Shown: positions 19,693 through 29,316 of the stretch, one piece after another | Position numbering within the stretch: position 1 is the stretch's first letter | Layout: the number at the start of each line of letters is the position of its first letter | Assembly: GCF_010998615.1 (NCBI RefSeq) | Contig: NZ_JAAEAH010000053.1 | Location: 1-64,000 of the forward strand | Origin: Myxococcus sp. CA023 | GTDB taxonomy: Bacteria; Myxococcota; Myxococcia; Myxococcales; Myxococcaceae | Direction: 5' to 3' | Length of the DNA: 64,000 nucleotides | Program-made: the position numbers and the translations under genes | The notes under the pieces: generated by a model | What the model was told of the DNA's origin: nothing | What the model saw: only the letters and a program-made list of their open reading frames with translations | Databases searched by the model: none

Positions 19693-20436
19693 ATGAAGCG
19701 GCTCATCCAGGGACTGTCCCTGACGTCTCTGTGTCTCTCTCTGGCGGCTTGTGGTGCCAACAAGTTCTACACGCTGCCCGTCGACTCGCATGACGCCTCG
19801 ACGACCAAGACGTCCATCGGCGTCTGCGCCCTGGAGAGCGGTCTCGAGTCGCAGTCCATGGACAACACGGCCATCGCCGTCACCTACGATGCGACCTCCA
19901 CGATGTATTACCGTTACAATGGGAGGGACGCGTACACCTTCCAGGTCTCCGTGGACGACAAGCAGGTTCCTCCGGAGGAGCTGGAGGCGAAGCTCGCCAC
20001 GGTGCGCAAGAAGGGCGAGGAGCTGTACCTCTGCGCCCAGGACCGCATCAACCCGCGCTACGTCGCCGCCCCTACCCACGCGCCCGCGCAGACGAACGTC
20101 ACCATCAACCTGAACGCCCCGGACGCGAACTCGCGGGACTCCCTGTCCGCTGGCGCGTCGGTGTCGACGAACACGAACACGGCCTCTGCCTCGACGACGT
20201 CCTCCTCCGCGTCGGTGGACCTGGGCGATGGCACCTGCGCCCGCGCCGTAGACTGCTATGCGCGGCTGGCCAAGACGGTCTGCGAGGGCGCGCAGGAATG
20301 CAGCTTCAAGGTGGAGATGTCCGGCAACGATGAGGCGAGCTGCCGTGACGCGCTGCTCCGCGTCCCGGACCTGATTCAGCCGTTCAAGATGATTCGCCCC
20401 AACCTCTCCGCGCCGGCCGTCTGCCGCGCCGAGTAG
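19693..20436 (+). CDS. Lipoprotein of unknown function
   Basis: 247 residues. The signal MKRLIQGLSLTSLCLSLAAC ends in a lipobox with Cys20, so the mature protein is lipid-anchored. Residues about 40-125 look globular; about 130-180 are a low-complexity Asn/Ser/Thr/Ala linker. The C-terminal part has several Cys (GTCARAVDCYARLAKTVC, ECSF, SCRDAL) that could form disulfides. No family recognised. The start at 19693 is chosen because the signal peptide begins there; the upstream in-frame extension is not coding-like. Confidence 0.8.
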   Translation: MKRLIQGLSLTSLCLSLAACGANKFYTLPVDSHDASTTKTSIGVCALESGLESQSMDNTAIAVTYDATSTMYYRYNGRDAYTFQVSVDDKQVPPEELEAKLATVRKKGEELYLCAQDRINPRYVAAPTHAPAQTNVTINLNAPDANSRDSLSAGASVSTNTNTASASTTSSSASVDLGDGTCARAVDCYARLAKTVCEGAQECSFKVEMSGNDEASCRDALLRVPDLIQPFKMIRPNLSAPAVCRAE

Positions 20437-20556
20437 TCCGCCGGAACAGCCCGCCTCCGGTGCCGTGCCGGAGCGCGGGCGTCAGCGGCCTCCGGTTTCC
20501 GGCCCGTGAGGCAGGCGGAGTGGACTACCTTAGCTGGGGTGGCCCCCAGGGAAGGC

Positions 20557-21987
20557 CTACTCCTGGAACGTCTGGGTGAGCTTCGCGATGGCCCCTGGCA
20601 GCCCCCGCACGCGCAGCCGGCTGCCGCTCTCGTCGTAGGCCTGGGACACCACCGTGGTGTGCTCGTACACCTCGCTGATGCGCCCCTGCCGGGAGTAGGG
20701 AATCACCAGGTCCGCCTCCACCATCGAGGACTCGAAGAAGGCGATGATGTTCTTGCGCAGCATCGCCACGTCGTCCGGCATGTGCGCGGAGAGCATCAGG
20801 GCGTCCGGGTGCTTCGCGAGCAGCGCTTCCTTCGCCGCCGCGTCCAGCCGGTCCGCCTTGTTGAAGAGCAGCTTGCTCGGTACGGCGTCCGCGCCGATAT
20901 CCCGGAGCACCGTGCGGGTGACCTCCAGCTGCGCGGCCCACGTGGGGTCCGACGCATCCACCACGTAGAGCAGCAGTGACGCTTCCAGGGCCTCGTCCAG
21001 CGTGGAGCGGAAGGACGCGACCAGGTCGTGCGGCAGCTTCTGGATGAAGCCCACCGTGTCGGAGACCAGGATGCGCGGACGGGTCTCCGGCTGCATCGCG
21101 CGCACCGTGGTGTCGAGCGTGGCGAAGAGCTGGTCCGCGACCAGCACCGTGCTGCCCGTCAACGCACGCATCAGCGAGGACTTGCCCGCGTTCGTGTAGC
21201 CCACCAGCGCCACCCGCAGCAGGTCCCTTCGCGCGTAGCGGCGGTGGTCCTGGTCCTTCTGGATGGCCGCCAATCCCTCGCGCAGCTCCGCCAGCCGGTC
21301 GCGAATCTTGCGGCGGTCCAGCTCCAGCGCCGAGTCACCCGCGCCACGCCCCTGCTGTCGCTCACGGCCTCCGGTGGATTCGCGCAGCCGGGGGGCCAGG
21401 TAGTTGAGCCGGGCGATCTCCACCTGCATCCGCGCTTCGTGGCTCTTCGCGTGCCGGTGGAAGATGTCGACAATCACGCCCGCGCGGTCCAGCACCATCG
21501 CGCCGGTGGCCTTCTCCAGGTTGCGCAGCTGGCCAGGCGACAGCTCGTGGTCCACGACCACCACGGTGGGCCGGGGCTCCGCCTTGTCGTCTTCTTCCGA
21601 AGGCGGAGGCAGCAGCGCGTCCTCCGGCTCCACGCCGTCGGCCTCCTCTTCGACGGCCTCGCCCTCGGGGTCGGGCTCCGTGTTGGCGACGGCCTCCCAC
21701 TTCTCACGGGCCTTCGACGTCCGGTCGCTCGCCCCGGACGCAATCACGCCCGTGCCTCCGGTGAGGGCCGCCAGCTCCTTGAGCTTGCCCGTCCCGAGCA
21801 CCGTGCCCGTGGCCAGCCGCGTCCGCTTCTGGGACACGGTCGCCACCGTGTCATACCCCAGCGTGTGCACCAGCCTGCGCAGCTCCGCGAAGTCCGCGGC
21901 GTGCTCTTCGTCCGAGACGCCCGGAAGCTGGACACCGACGAGGACGGCACGCTGACGTTCAGGGAGGGTAGATATCGCCATGAGCAT
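20557..21987 (-). CDS. hflX: Ribosome-associated GTPase HflX
   Basis: 476 residues. The N-terminal domain has VGVQLPGVSDEEHAADFAEL and the HflX hallmark VVVDHELSPGQLRNLEKATG. A long coiled helix pair follows (ARMQVEIARLNYLAPRLRE). The GTPase domain has ALVGYTNAGKSSLMRAL (G1), SDTVGFI (G3) and NKAD (G4). HflX splits stalled or stressed 70S ribosomes. An acidic insertion between about residues 100 and 140 (PDPEGEAVEEEADG and more) is not typical. ATGs at 21987 and 21981 are both plausible starts. It is divergent from the helicase gene at 22156. Confidence 0.95.
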   Translation of the reverse strand: MLMAISTLPERQRAVLVGVQLPGVSDEEHAADFAELRRLVHTLGYDTVATVSQKRTRLATGTVLGTGKLKELAALTGGTGVIASGASDRTSKAREKWEAVANTEPDPEGEAVEEEADGVEPEDALLPPPSEEDDKAEPRPTVVVVDHELSPGQLRNLEKATGAMVLDRAGVIVDIFHRHAKSHEARMQVEIARLNYLAPRLRESTGGRERQQGRGAGDSALELDRRKIRDRLAELREGLAAIQKDQDHRRYARRDLLRVALVGYTNAGKSSLMRALTGSTVLVADQLFATLDTTVRAMQPETRPRILVSDTVGFIQKLPHDLVASFRSTLDEALEASLLLYVVDASDPTWAAQLEVTRTVLRDIGADAVPSKLLFNKADRLDAAAKEALLAKHPDALMLSAHMPDDVAMLRKNIIAFFESSMVEADLVIPYSRQGRISEVYEHTTVVSQAYDESGSRLRVRGLPGAIAKLTQTFQE

Positions 21988-22155
21988 GCTCGTAACACGT
22001 CGGGCCGTCCCGCGACGGGGCGAGTCCACGCCCCCCGCCCCCCACCGGGTCCGGGCGACACCTTGCCTGGATGAGGAGGGGGCAGGAATGCCGGGGGCGG
22101 ACCTCCCGGGTAGGGTAGGCTTCCGCGTCCTCGCGCCACCCAAGGCTTCCATCCC

Positions 22156-23427
22156 ATGACATTCGCTTCGCTCGGCCTGTCGGACGCGCTCACCCGCTCC
22201 GTGGCCGGACTCAGATACGACGAACCCACGCCGGTGCAGCGCGCGACCATCCCCGTGGTCCTGCGAGGTGGCGACGTCTGGGCTTCGGCGAAGACGGGCT
22301 CGGGGAAGACCGCCGCGTTCCTGCTGCCCATCCTGGAAGCCCTGCGGGCGCGTCCCGGAGGGTCGGTCCGACCGGTGCGGGCCTTCATCCTGGTGCCCAC
22401 GCGGGAGCTCGCCGCGCAGATCCTCGATTCCATCCAGCGGTACGGCCAACACCTGAAGAAACCGCTGAAGACCTGCCTCGCGGTCGGTGGCGTCTCCGCC
22501 AACCCGCAGATGCTGGCGCTGCGGGGCGGCGCGGACATCGTCGTGGCCACGCCCGGCCGCGCGCTGGACCTGGTGCATCAGAACGCGCTCCGGCTGGACC
22601 AGGTGGAGACGCTGGTGCTCGACGAGGCCGACCGGCTGTTCTCGTTGGGCTTCGCCGATGAGCTCAACAGCCTGCTGGCGCTGCTGCCCGCGCGCCGCCA
22701 GAACCTGTTGTTCTCCGCCACCTTCCCGCCCGCGGTGCGAAAGTTCGCGGAGCAGCTGCTTCACGAGCCCACGCGCATCGACGTCGATGACGGGGAGCTG
22801 CCCTCGACGGAGTTCATCCTCCAGCGGGCCCTCCAGGTGGATGTGCCCCGGCGCACGATGCTGCTGCGGCACCTGTTGGAAACACATGCGTGGAGCCATG
22901 TGCTCACGTTCGTGGCCAGTCGCTACACGGCGGACCATGTCGCGCTGAAGCTGAACCGCGCCGGCATCGTCGCGACGTCATTGCATGGGGAACTCAGCCA
23001 GGGCGCGCGCACGCAGGCGCTCGCGGACTTCAAGACGAAGCGCGTGCGCGTGCTCGTGGCCACGGACGTCGCCGCTCGCGGCCTGGACATCGCGCAGTTG
23101 CCGGCGGTCGTGAACTACGACCTGCCCCGCTCGACCGTGGACTACGTGCATCGCATCGGCCGCACGGGGCGCGCGGGCGACAAGGGCGTGGCGATCAGCT
23201 TCGTCAGCGCGGACACCGAAGCCCACTTCCGACTCATCGAGAAACGCCACCAGCTCGACCTCCCGCGCGAGCAGGTGCCGGGCTTCGAGCCGACGGAAGA
23301 GGTCTCGACGACCACCCCGCCCCAGGATCCGAACGGCGGCGTGAAGGGTCGGCGCAAGAGCAAGAAGGACAAGCTGCGCGAAGCCGCCGCTGCCGCCGCC
23401 ACTCACCCTCCGAAGCGCGGGCCGTAG
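22156..23427 (+). CDS. DEAD-box RNA helicase, RhlE-like
   Basis: 423 residues with all helicase motifs in order: Q motif (YDEPTPVQRATIP), motif I AKTGSGKT, PTRELA, TPGR, motif II VLDEADRL, SAT, then in domain 2 ATDVAARGLDI and HRIGRTGRAG. The last 60 residues are basic and disordered (GRRKSKKDKLREAAAAA), as in many cold or ribosome-assembly helicases. It unwinds short RNA duplexes using ATP; the exact target is not readable. The gap to hflX (168 bases) should contain both promoters. Confidence 0.95.
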   Translation: MTFASLGLSDALTRSVAGLRYDEPTPVQRATIPVVLRGGDVWASAKTGSGKTAAFLLPILEALRARPGGSVRPVRAFILVPTRELAAQILDSIQRYGQHLKKPLKTCLAVGGVSANPQMLALRGGADIVVATPGRALDLVHQNALRLDQVETLVLDEADRLFSLGFADELNSLLALLPARRQNLLFSATFPPAVRKFAEQLLHEPTRIDVDDGELPSTEFILQRALQVDVPRRTMLLRHLLETHAWSHVLTFVASRYTADHVALKLNRAGIVATSLHGELSQGARTQALADFKTKRVRVLVATDVAARGLDIAQLPAVVNYDLPRSTVDYVHRIGRTGRAGDKGVAISFVSADTEAHFRLIEKRHQLDLPREQVPGFEPTEEVSTTTPPQDPNGGVKGRRKSKKDKLREAAAAAATHPPKRGP

Positions 23428-23576
23428 CGGCTCCTGCTCCCGCGTGTCCAGCAGGCCCACGTGCGGGTGAGTCCCCCGTGGAATCACCCCTTCGTGGGCG
23501 GTGAGCCAGACGCGGAGTACGGCGAAGGGAGGCGGAGTGCCTCCCACCGCGAGCCCACGCGATGTAGGGTACGCGA

Positions 23577-24482
23577 GTGCTGCTCAACGACGGCTATGTG
23601 TATCGCGAGAAGCTCGGGCGCCGACCGGGCAGCAGCGCGCTCGCCCATCTGACGGACAAGTATCGTCACTCCTCGGAGGAGGAGTGGCGGGCACGCTTCG
23701 CGCGGGGCGAGGTGCGACTCGACGACGTCACCGCCGACGGCTCGGAGCCGCTGAGACCGGGGCAGTGGCTGTGCTGGCACCGCCCGCCGTGGGAGGAGGC
23801 GGACACTCCGCAGTCCTTCGAGCTCGTGTACGAGGACGCGGAGTTGGTCGTCGTGGTGAAGCCGAGCGGACTGCCAACCCTGCCCTCGGGAGGCTTCCTG
23901 AAGAACACCCTGCTCTCCTTCGTCCAGGCACGATGGCCGGAGGCGGTTCCGATGCACCGTCTGGGACGCGCGACGTCGGGCCTCGTGCTCTTCACCCGCA
24001 CCCGCGACGCAGCCGCGCGCCTGGCGAGCGATTGGCGCGAGGGCCGCGTGCACAAGCGCTACCGCGCACTCTCCCAGGGACTCGCCGCCCAGGAGTCCTA
24101 CGACATCCGCGCGCCCATCGGGTTGGTGCCCCATCCGCGGCTGGGCGAAGTCCATGGTGCCAGTGCGCGGGGAAAGCCCTCACACAGCACGGCCCGCGTG
24201 CTGGAGCGGCGCACCGAGCACACCCTCTTCGAGGTGGACATCCACACGGGGCGCTCCGAGCAGATCCGCATCCACCTCGCCTTCATCGGCCACCCGCTCG
24301 TGGGGGACCCGCTCTTCGGCGTGGGCGGCCTGCCGCTGGCGGAGAACCCCGGCCTGCCCGGAGACGGCGGCTATCTGCTGCACGCGGAGTCGCTCACCTT
24401 CCTGCATCCGCGCTCGGGCGAGCACGCTCAGCTTCAGGCGCCACCCCCGCTCGAGCTCCGCGTCCAGGACTCCTGGCGGTAG
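23577..24482 (+). CDS. RluA-family pseudouridine synthase, Gly at the catalytic position
   Basis: 301 residues. The core of RluA-type synthases is clear: [40 protein letters not shown], and [20 protein letters not shown] then [11 protein letters not shown]. These enzymes isomerise uridine in rRNA or tRNA using an Asp in HRLDxxTSG. Here that residue is Gly130 (codon GGA). I recall family members with Gly there, so this may be a sub-branch rather than decay. The N-terminal 75 residues are extra and not S4-like to my eye. It starts with GTG 23577 and lies 149 bases after the helicase gene. Confidence 0.85.
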   Translation: MLLNDGYVYREKLGRRPGSSALAHLTDKYRHSSEEEWRARFARGEVRLDDVTADGSEPLRPGQWLCWHRPPWEEADTPQSFELVYEDAELVVVVKPSGLPTLPSGGFLKNTLLSFVQARWPEAVPMHRLGRATSGLVLFTRTRDAAARLASDWREGRVHKRYRALSQGLAAQESYDIRAPIGLVPHPRLGEVHGASARGKPSHSTARVLERRTEHTLFEVDIHTGRSEQIRIHLAFIGHPLVGDPLFGVGGLPLAENPGLPGDGGYLLHAESLTFLHPRSGEHAQLQAPPPLELRVQDSWR

Positions 24483-24491
24483 CGCCCGGAC

Positions 24492-24791
24492 TCATTCCTC
24501 GAGCCACGCGTGCACGCCGGCCACCGGGGGCCGCGCGATGACCTGTTCGGCAGTGGGGACTCGGACCGCCCGAAGGTGCGGTACGGCCAGGACGTCGTCG
24601 GTCGGGATGGAGCGGAAGACACGGTCCCCCATCTTCCGGAGGCCCACCGTGAACAGAACGCCCAGCCCGAGTCCCAGCACCACGCCCAATCCTAGACGGG
24701 CGCCGCCTCCGCCCTCGAGGGTGGAGGCAATCGACAACAGGCTCAGCATGGCCCACAGGCTCACCATGAAAACCTCGTCACTGCTGGTCAT
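24492..24791 (-). CDS. Small membrane protein of unknown function
   Basis: 99 residues. Two hydrophobic helices (MVSLWAMLSLLSIAS and LGLGVVLGLGLGVLFTVGLR) lie before a soluble tail containing IPTDDVLAVPHLRAVRVP. Convergent with the pseudouridine synthase gene, only 9 bases away. No family recognised. Confidence 0.55.
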   Translation of the reverse strand: MTSSDEVFMVSLWAMLSLLSIASTLEGGGGARLGLGVVLGLGLGVLFTVGLRKMGDRVFRSIPTDDVLAVPHLRAVRVPTAEQVIARPPVAGVHAWLEE

Positions 24792-25021
24792 GGCCCCTGC
24801 CCAGGGGTTCGTGCAACCGGCGGTGTGCCTGAAGTAGCACGAGCAGGGGCTTTTGCCTTTGTGCAGGGAATGGGCAGTCGTGCCTTGACCTTCACAGTCC
24901 CTGTGCCACGCGCTGCACGCCTCGCGGGCGGACTTCCGAGCTGTGCCTCACGACGCCTGGGGCATATGGTTTGCCTTTACAGGCCACGCATGGCCGGCCG
25001 GAGCCAACTGACCAGGGATGG

Positions 25022-26755
25022 ATGATGCTTCAGGTGCATGAGCGCGGCCTCGCTGCCGCACTGTTGATGGGACTCCTCGCGGCGTGCTCTGGTTCCAGCT
25101 CGGAGGGTGGGGACAAGGACCCTCCGCCGAGGCCGGAGCCCACGGTGACGACTCCAGGGCCACCGATGGACGTCCAGGCCACACCAGGCATCCGGTCCGC
25201 GCAGGTGAGCTGGCAGGCGCCCACGTCGAACGGCGGCGGCGCCATCGTGAAGTACACGGTGACGGGCTCCGGGGGCATCACCGCCACGACGACAGGCGCC
25301 ACGCAAGTGGTTGTGTCCGGCCTCTCCGACGGCACGAGCTATACCTTCCAGGTTCGCGCCACCAACGCGGCCGGAGATGGGCCTGAGTCGGGCGCTTCCA
25401 TCGCCGTGACGACCCACGAACTGCCGAGCGCCCCGCGAATCATCGATGTCGTCTCCCTCAACACGGCGCTGCAGGTGAGCTGGGAGCCTCCGACCTCGGA
25501 CGGAAGGGTGACGGTTCACTCCTATTCTGTCGAGCTCCTCGCGGGGACCGTCCAGCGCTCCGTGTCGGCGCAGGGCACGAGCGTGGAGCTCACGGGGCTG
25601 AGGCCGGATACGGAGTACCAGGTCGTGGTCCGGGCGGTGAATGCAGTGGGAATGGGGCCACCCTCGGCGCCGCGACTGTCGAAGACACGCTGTGACAATG
25701 TCGGGCTGACGAAGCTCCCCCAGGTCTCCGTGGAGGCCGAGCTCCGGGGATTGGTGGCGGGGGACTTCGACAAAGACGGGAAGCTGGACCTCGCCGGGAC
25801 GCGGATGGCCGAGAGGACCGTCGCCACCTTTCTCGGGCAGGGGGATGGGAGCTTCCGCAGGCACGGGGAGTTCGCGGTGGGCGCGGACCCGAAGAGCGTC
25901 CTCACGGGGGACTTCGACGGCGACACGCTGCTGGACCTGGTGGTGCTCAACACCCGGAGTCAGTCGGTGAGCGTGCTGCCCGGCCTGGGGAATGGCGACT
26001 TCGGGGCGGGACGCAGCATCCTCACGGGCGCGGGCCCCTGGGCGATGACGACGGCGGACTTCGATGGAGATGGGAACCGGGATGTCTTCACAGTCAATAC
26101 GAGCCTCGCGACGGGGTCCTCGACGCTGAGCTGGATGAAAGGCAACGGGATGGGCTCACTCACCCGGCTGGATTTCCCCCTGTCCTTCGCCGCGCTCACC
26201 GTCACCACCGCGGACTTCGATGGGGACGGTCACCTGGACGTGGTGATGCCCGCCTCGCTCGTCTCCGAGTTCTATATCTACTTTGGCGCGGGCGATGGCT
26301 CGTTCCGCGCGGCGTTCCGGTATTCCGCCCAGAACGAGCCCAGGCATGTGGCCGCGGCGGACTTCAACAACGATGGCAGAGCGGACCTGTTGATGACCAG
26401 CAAGGGAGACTCATTCAACGAGCCCGCGGTGAGCGTGAGACTGGGGCGCGGCGACGGCACGTTCGAGGCCGCGAAGGACTTCGACGTGCTGGGGGAGGTG
26501 GGTGAGCTGGCCGTGGCGGACTTCGACCAGGACGGGTGGTTGGACGTCGCCGTGACGAATACGGCCAAGACCAGGGTCAGCTTCCTGCGTGGCCTGGGCG
26601 ATGGTTCGCTCTCGGCGAGACAAGACGTACTCCTGGGCGGCGCGCCGCTGGGGCTCGCGGCTGGGAACTTCAGCGGCGGTGACAAGCTCGAGCTGATGGT
26701 GAGCCAGGAAGGCAGCGCCTCCCTCACGATGCTGACGACGAACTGCCTGCCCTGA
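25022..26755 (+). CDS. Fibronectin III / FG-GAP repeat lipoprotein
   Basis: 577 residues. The lipobox LLAAC puts the modified Cys at 22. Two fibronectin type III domains follow (about 48-140 and 145-235; WQAPTSNGGG, WEPPTSDGR). Then come six FG-GAP/VCBS-type repeats with calcium-like loops: DFDKDGKLDL, DFDGDTLLDL, DFDGDGNRDV, DFDGDGHLDV, DFNNDGRADL, DFDQDGWLDV, which would fold as a beta propeller. Such proteins act at the cell surface in adhesion or glycan binding. The frame is open from 24971, but the signal begins at ATG 25022. No neighbour suggests a partner. Confidence 0.9.
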   Translation: MMLQVHERGLAAALLMGLLAACSGSSSEGGDKDPPPRPEPTVTTPGPPMDVQATPGIRSAQVSWQAPTSNGGGAIVKYTVTGSGGITATTTGATQVVVSGLSDGTSYTFQVRATNAAGDGPESGASIAVTTHELPSAPRIIDVVSLNTALQVSWEPPTSDGRVTVHSYSVELLAGTVQRSVSAQGTSVELTGLRPDTEYQVVVRAVNAVGMGPPSAPRLSKTRCDNVGLTKLPQVSVEAELRGLVAGDFDKDGKLDLAGTRMAERTVATFLGQGDGSFRRHGEFAVGADPKSVLTGDFDGDTLLDLVVLNTRSQSVSVLPGLGNGDFGAGRSILTGAGPWAMTTADFDGDGNRDVFTVNTSLATGSSTLSWMKGNGMGSLTRLDFPLSFAALTVTTADFDGDGHLDVVMPASLVSEFYIYFGAGDGSFRAAFRYSAQNEPRHVAAADFNNDGRADLLMTSKGDSFNEPAVSVRLGRGDGTFEAAKDFDVLGEVGELAVADFDQDGWLDVAVTNTAKTRVSFLRGLGDGSLSARQDVLLGGAPLGLAAGNFSGGDKLELMVSQEGSASLTMLTTNCLP

Positions 26756-26773
26756 AGCGTCCTCGGGTACGGC

Positions 26774-26805
26774 CCCCGCTTCGGTGGTGTCACCGAAGCG
26801 GGGGA
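26774..26805. terminator. Perfect 14-bp hairpin after the FG-GAP gene
   Basis: CCCCCGCTTCGGTG and its exact complement around a GTGT loop, 18 bases past the stop codon. There is no T tract on either side, so it may act as a 3' stabiliser or a weak bidirectional terminator. Confidence 0.6.
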
Positions 26806-27010
26806 TGCGCGGGAGCGGGGCTCAGCCCATGTGCGCACCCGCGGACTCCTGGTCCAGCTCCCGCGGCCGGGCGAGGTGCCGGTGGGCGCTCACCCGCGTC
26901 CATGGGGTGTCGAAGCCCTCCTTCGACATCACGGCTCGTGGCGTCCTGGATGGACGATGACAATTGCCATCGGGTAGACGCTGTCGCCGGAGTTCACATC
27001 AGGAGCGTGT
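26806..27010. other. Intergenic region, one 35-codon minus-strand frame
   Basis: A short minus frame (26822-26929) begins MSKEGFDTPWTRVSAHRHLA and ends HMG. It could be a gene end left by deletion or chance. Otherwise only the leader of the gene at 27011, including AGGAG at 27001-27005. Confidence 0.3.
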
Positions 27011-29023
27011 GTGCGAATCCAGGGGTTGCGGGGGCTGGCGGCTCGAATCGATGCCGCTGGAGCCTCTCGGAAGAAGTGGTCCGCCGGTCGATTGGAAGGG
27101 CAGTCCCTCCCGGTAGGAGAGCTCCTCCAAGAGCTGCAGCGGCGTCCCTTGTTCGACGTGTCGACCCTCATCTGCCCTATCGAGCTGAGCTGCGCCGTGC
27201 CGGAGGCGGACGCTCCGGCGCAGCGCGCGATGCTCGAGGCGCTGCTCGATTGGACCCTGCGGCTCGGGGGGCGTGGAGAGCTGGCGGAGTTCACCCTCGA
27301 CGGCGAGGTGCGCTGCTTCCTCTGGGAGGGAAAGAAGCGCGCGCTCCCGGTGGCTCACTCCGACCGCCGCGTGAAGACCGACTTCGTCATGCTGCAGAAA
27401 CACTGCCGGGAAGCAGCGCTGAAGTACGTGCCACGCAAGGCCACCGTGTTGCGCTGCGCGTGTGGCACGGCCACCGCTCCGACCGCCGTGGCCTGCTCGA
27501 GCTGCGAGCGGGACTTCACCGCACCGATTGGCATCGAGTCACGTCCCGAGAACGATGAGTCCCTGCAACTGCTGCGCACCCGGCTGGTGAAGCTGAACAT
27601 TCCGCTTCCCAAGAACGACGTCTTCCTCGCCAACATGTTCCAGCCGCGCAACGCGTTCGAGGCGCTGACGTACGAGGAGCTGCTGCCCAGGTTCGAGTTC
27701 GAGACGACGGACCCTCGCGAGCTGCGCCGTCGCATCGAGCTGCTCACGGAGGTGGAGACCTGGCCGAAGCGCTACTCGCCGCCGGGGCTGCTGGATGAGT
27801 CGAGCTTCGCCTCGTGGTGCGCGTCCCTGCGGACGCTGACGAAGCCCTCGGCACGCAAGCCCCTGGAGCGGCTGGCTCGGGAGCAAGGGCATCGGTTCAA
27901 GGAGATAGCGGCCGTGGCGCCCTGGGCTCCCGGGTGGCTCGCGGCGAGGGATGTCAGCGGGAGCTCGGTTCCAGGTTCGTACAGGTTCGAGCAGGTCAAG
28001 CAGGCCCTGGATTTCCTCCGGCGCCTCGCGGGGGCGAAGGTGGCGCTCTCCGCCGAGTTCCTGGGGGTGCTCCAGCACGTCGCGCCTGACCTTGTCACCG
28101 CGAAGGAGCAGAAGCTGCACGAGCAGGAGTTGGACCGCCGAGCCCTGAGTGACGGAACGGGCTTCGGAGACTACCTGAAGCGGCGGAGCGCGAAGGCGAA
28201 GTCGCAAGCCCATGCGCTCGCGGCGGTGCTCACAGAGGCGGGGAGTCCGGACGCGAAGGGCTCCGCGCCGAGCGCACGCGTGAACCTGGCGCGCGCCGTC
28301 GTCGAATGGCTGGTGGAGGGGCGCCGGCCCGAGCTGAAGGACGTCGAGGGCGACTGGCTGGTGGAGCAGTTCGAGGCGCTGAAGCGCGCGAAGCGCTTGC
28401 CGAAGGCCATCCTCGAGAGCGCGGAGCGAGCCCGCCTCCACCCCGCGCCCTTCGGGCTCACGGGCGCGCGCTGCTGGGACGTCCAGCCGGGTCGACTCTC
28501 CGCCGCGGACCTGAAGGCCCGGGCCGCCTGCCCCGAGTGCAACCGGCGGGTGAAGCCGAGCCGCGTACTGCACATTCCCTCGCTCGACGCTGGCATGGAG
28601 GCGCGCACCGTGCGCCTCTACGAGTGCGAGCCCTGTGACAGGTCCCTGCTGTTCGCCCGCGCGGTGAAGCCAGCCCGCGCCCCGAAGACGCCCGCGCGTG
28701 TCTTCGTCGAGTACCGGGACGCCGCCGCGCTGAAGAAGCCGTTTCCCAAGGGCTTCGTGCCGTGGCGGTACGAGCGCTTCCTCACGCGTCAACACGAGGG
28801 ACATCCGCTCGCGCTTCAAATCGGCGGGCTGCCGCTGCTCCCGGAGGAGCATGACCCTGCCCTGGACATGGACCTGCGCTGTGGTCATCCCTTCGTCCGC
28901 GTGCGCATCCACACGCGTGCGTTGGACCTTCAGCCGGGGTTCGGGGGTGGTGCCATCGTGGGCGGGGTGTGCCTGACGCCCGGATGCAAGAAGCCAGATG
29001 TCCGGAACGTGCGCGACGACTGA
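27011..29023 (+). CDS. Large uncharacterised protein with zinc-ribbon-like cysteine clusters
   Basis: 670 residues, family not recognised. Residues about 30-110 form an alpha/beta domain (PLFDVSTLICPIELSCAVPE). Cysteine groups suggest zinc binding: LRCACGTATAPTAVACSSCE near 147-166; CPECNRRVKPSR near 510 followed by YECEPCDRSLLF about 30 residues on (a CxxC...CxxC ribbon); and LRCGHPF plus CLTPGCKK at the C-terminus. The middle is helical. No signal peptide, no membrane helix. GTG 27011 has AGGAG six bases upstream. It stands alone between spacers. Nucleic-acid binding is plausible from the ribbons but not shown. Confidence 0.8.
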   Translation: MRIQGLRGLAARIDAAGASRKKWSAGRLEGQSLPVGELLQELQRRPLFDVSTLICPIELSCAVPEADAPAQRAMLEALLDWTLRLGGRGELAEFTLDGEVRCFLWEGKKRALPVAHSDRRVKTDFVMLQKHCREAALKYVPRKATVLRCACGTATAPTAVACSSCERDFTAPIGIESRPENDESLQLLRTRLVKLNIPLPKNDVFLANMFQPRNAFEALTYEELLPRFEFETTDPRELRRRIELLTEVETWPKRYSPPGLLDESSFASWCASLRTLTKPSARKPLERLAREQGHRFKEIAAVAPWAPGWLAARDVSGSSVPGSYRFEQVKQALDFLRRLAGAKVALSAEFLGVLQHVAPDLVTAKEQKLHEQELDRRALSDGTGFGDYLKRRSAKAKSQAHALAAVLTEAGSPDAKGSAPSARVNLARAVVEWLVEGRRPELKDVEGDWLVEQFEALKRAKRLPKAILESAERARLHPAPFGLTGARCWDVQPGRLSAADLKARAACPECNRRVKPSRVLHIPSLDAGMEARTVRLYECEPCDRSLLFARAVKPARAPKTPARVFVEYRDAAALKKPFPKGFVPWRYERFLTRQHEGHPLALQIGGLPLLPEEHDPALDMDLRCGHPFVRVRIHTRALDLQPGFGGGAIVGGVCLTPGCKKPDVRNVRDD

Positions 29024-29316
29024 ATTCCCGCGGGAAGACGGGACGAAATCCGGCCCGGTCGTCCTGGATGGACATGAAGACCTCAAGGAAGTCGGGTGTC
29101 GCGTCCACGCGCTCCAACTCGTGGAGGCGGCGCTGGAGGAGGGCCGGGGCCCTCTCGCCGGGCCCGCATCGCACCTGCCGTGGGCAGGCAAGGTGCTTCA
29201 GAATCGCTCGCCCCCTCCCACCTCCTTCACATACGCCAGCCCCCGCCTCCTGCCTCCACACCTCCCGCAGGCCAATACGTCGAAGTCGAAGGTCCTCCTC
29301 AGTAGTTCTGCCCAGT
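29024..29316. other. Debris region with short repeat copy 2 (29192-29218)
   Basis: Contains GGTGCTTCAGAATCGCTCGC plus CCCCTCC, 26 of 27 bases identical to 15554-15580. On the minus strand (about 29035-29180) a coding-like stretch reads RRLHELERVDATPDFLEVFM then SIQDDRAGF; it has no clear start or end and is probably a fragment of an unknown gene. Confidence 0.45.
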
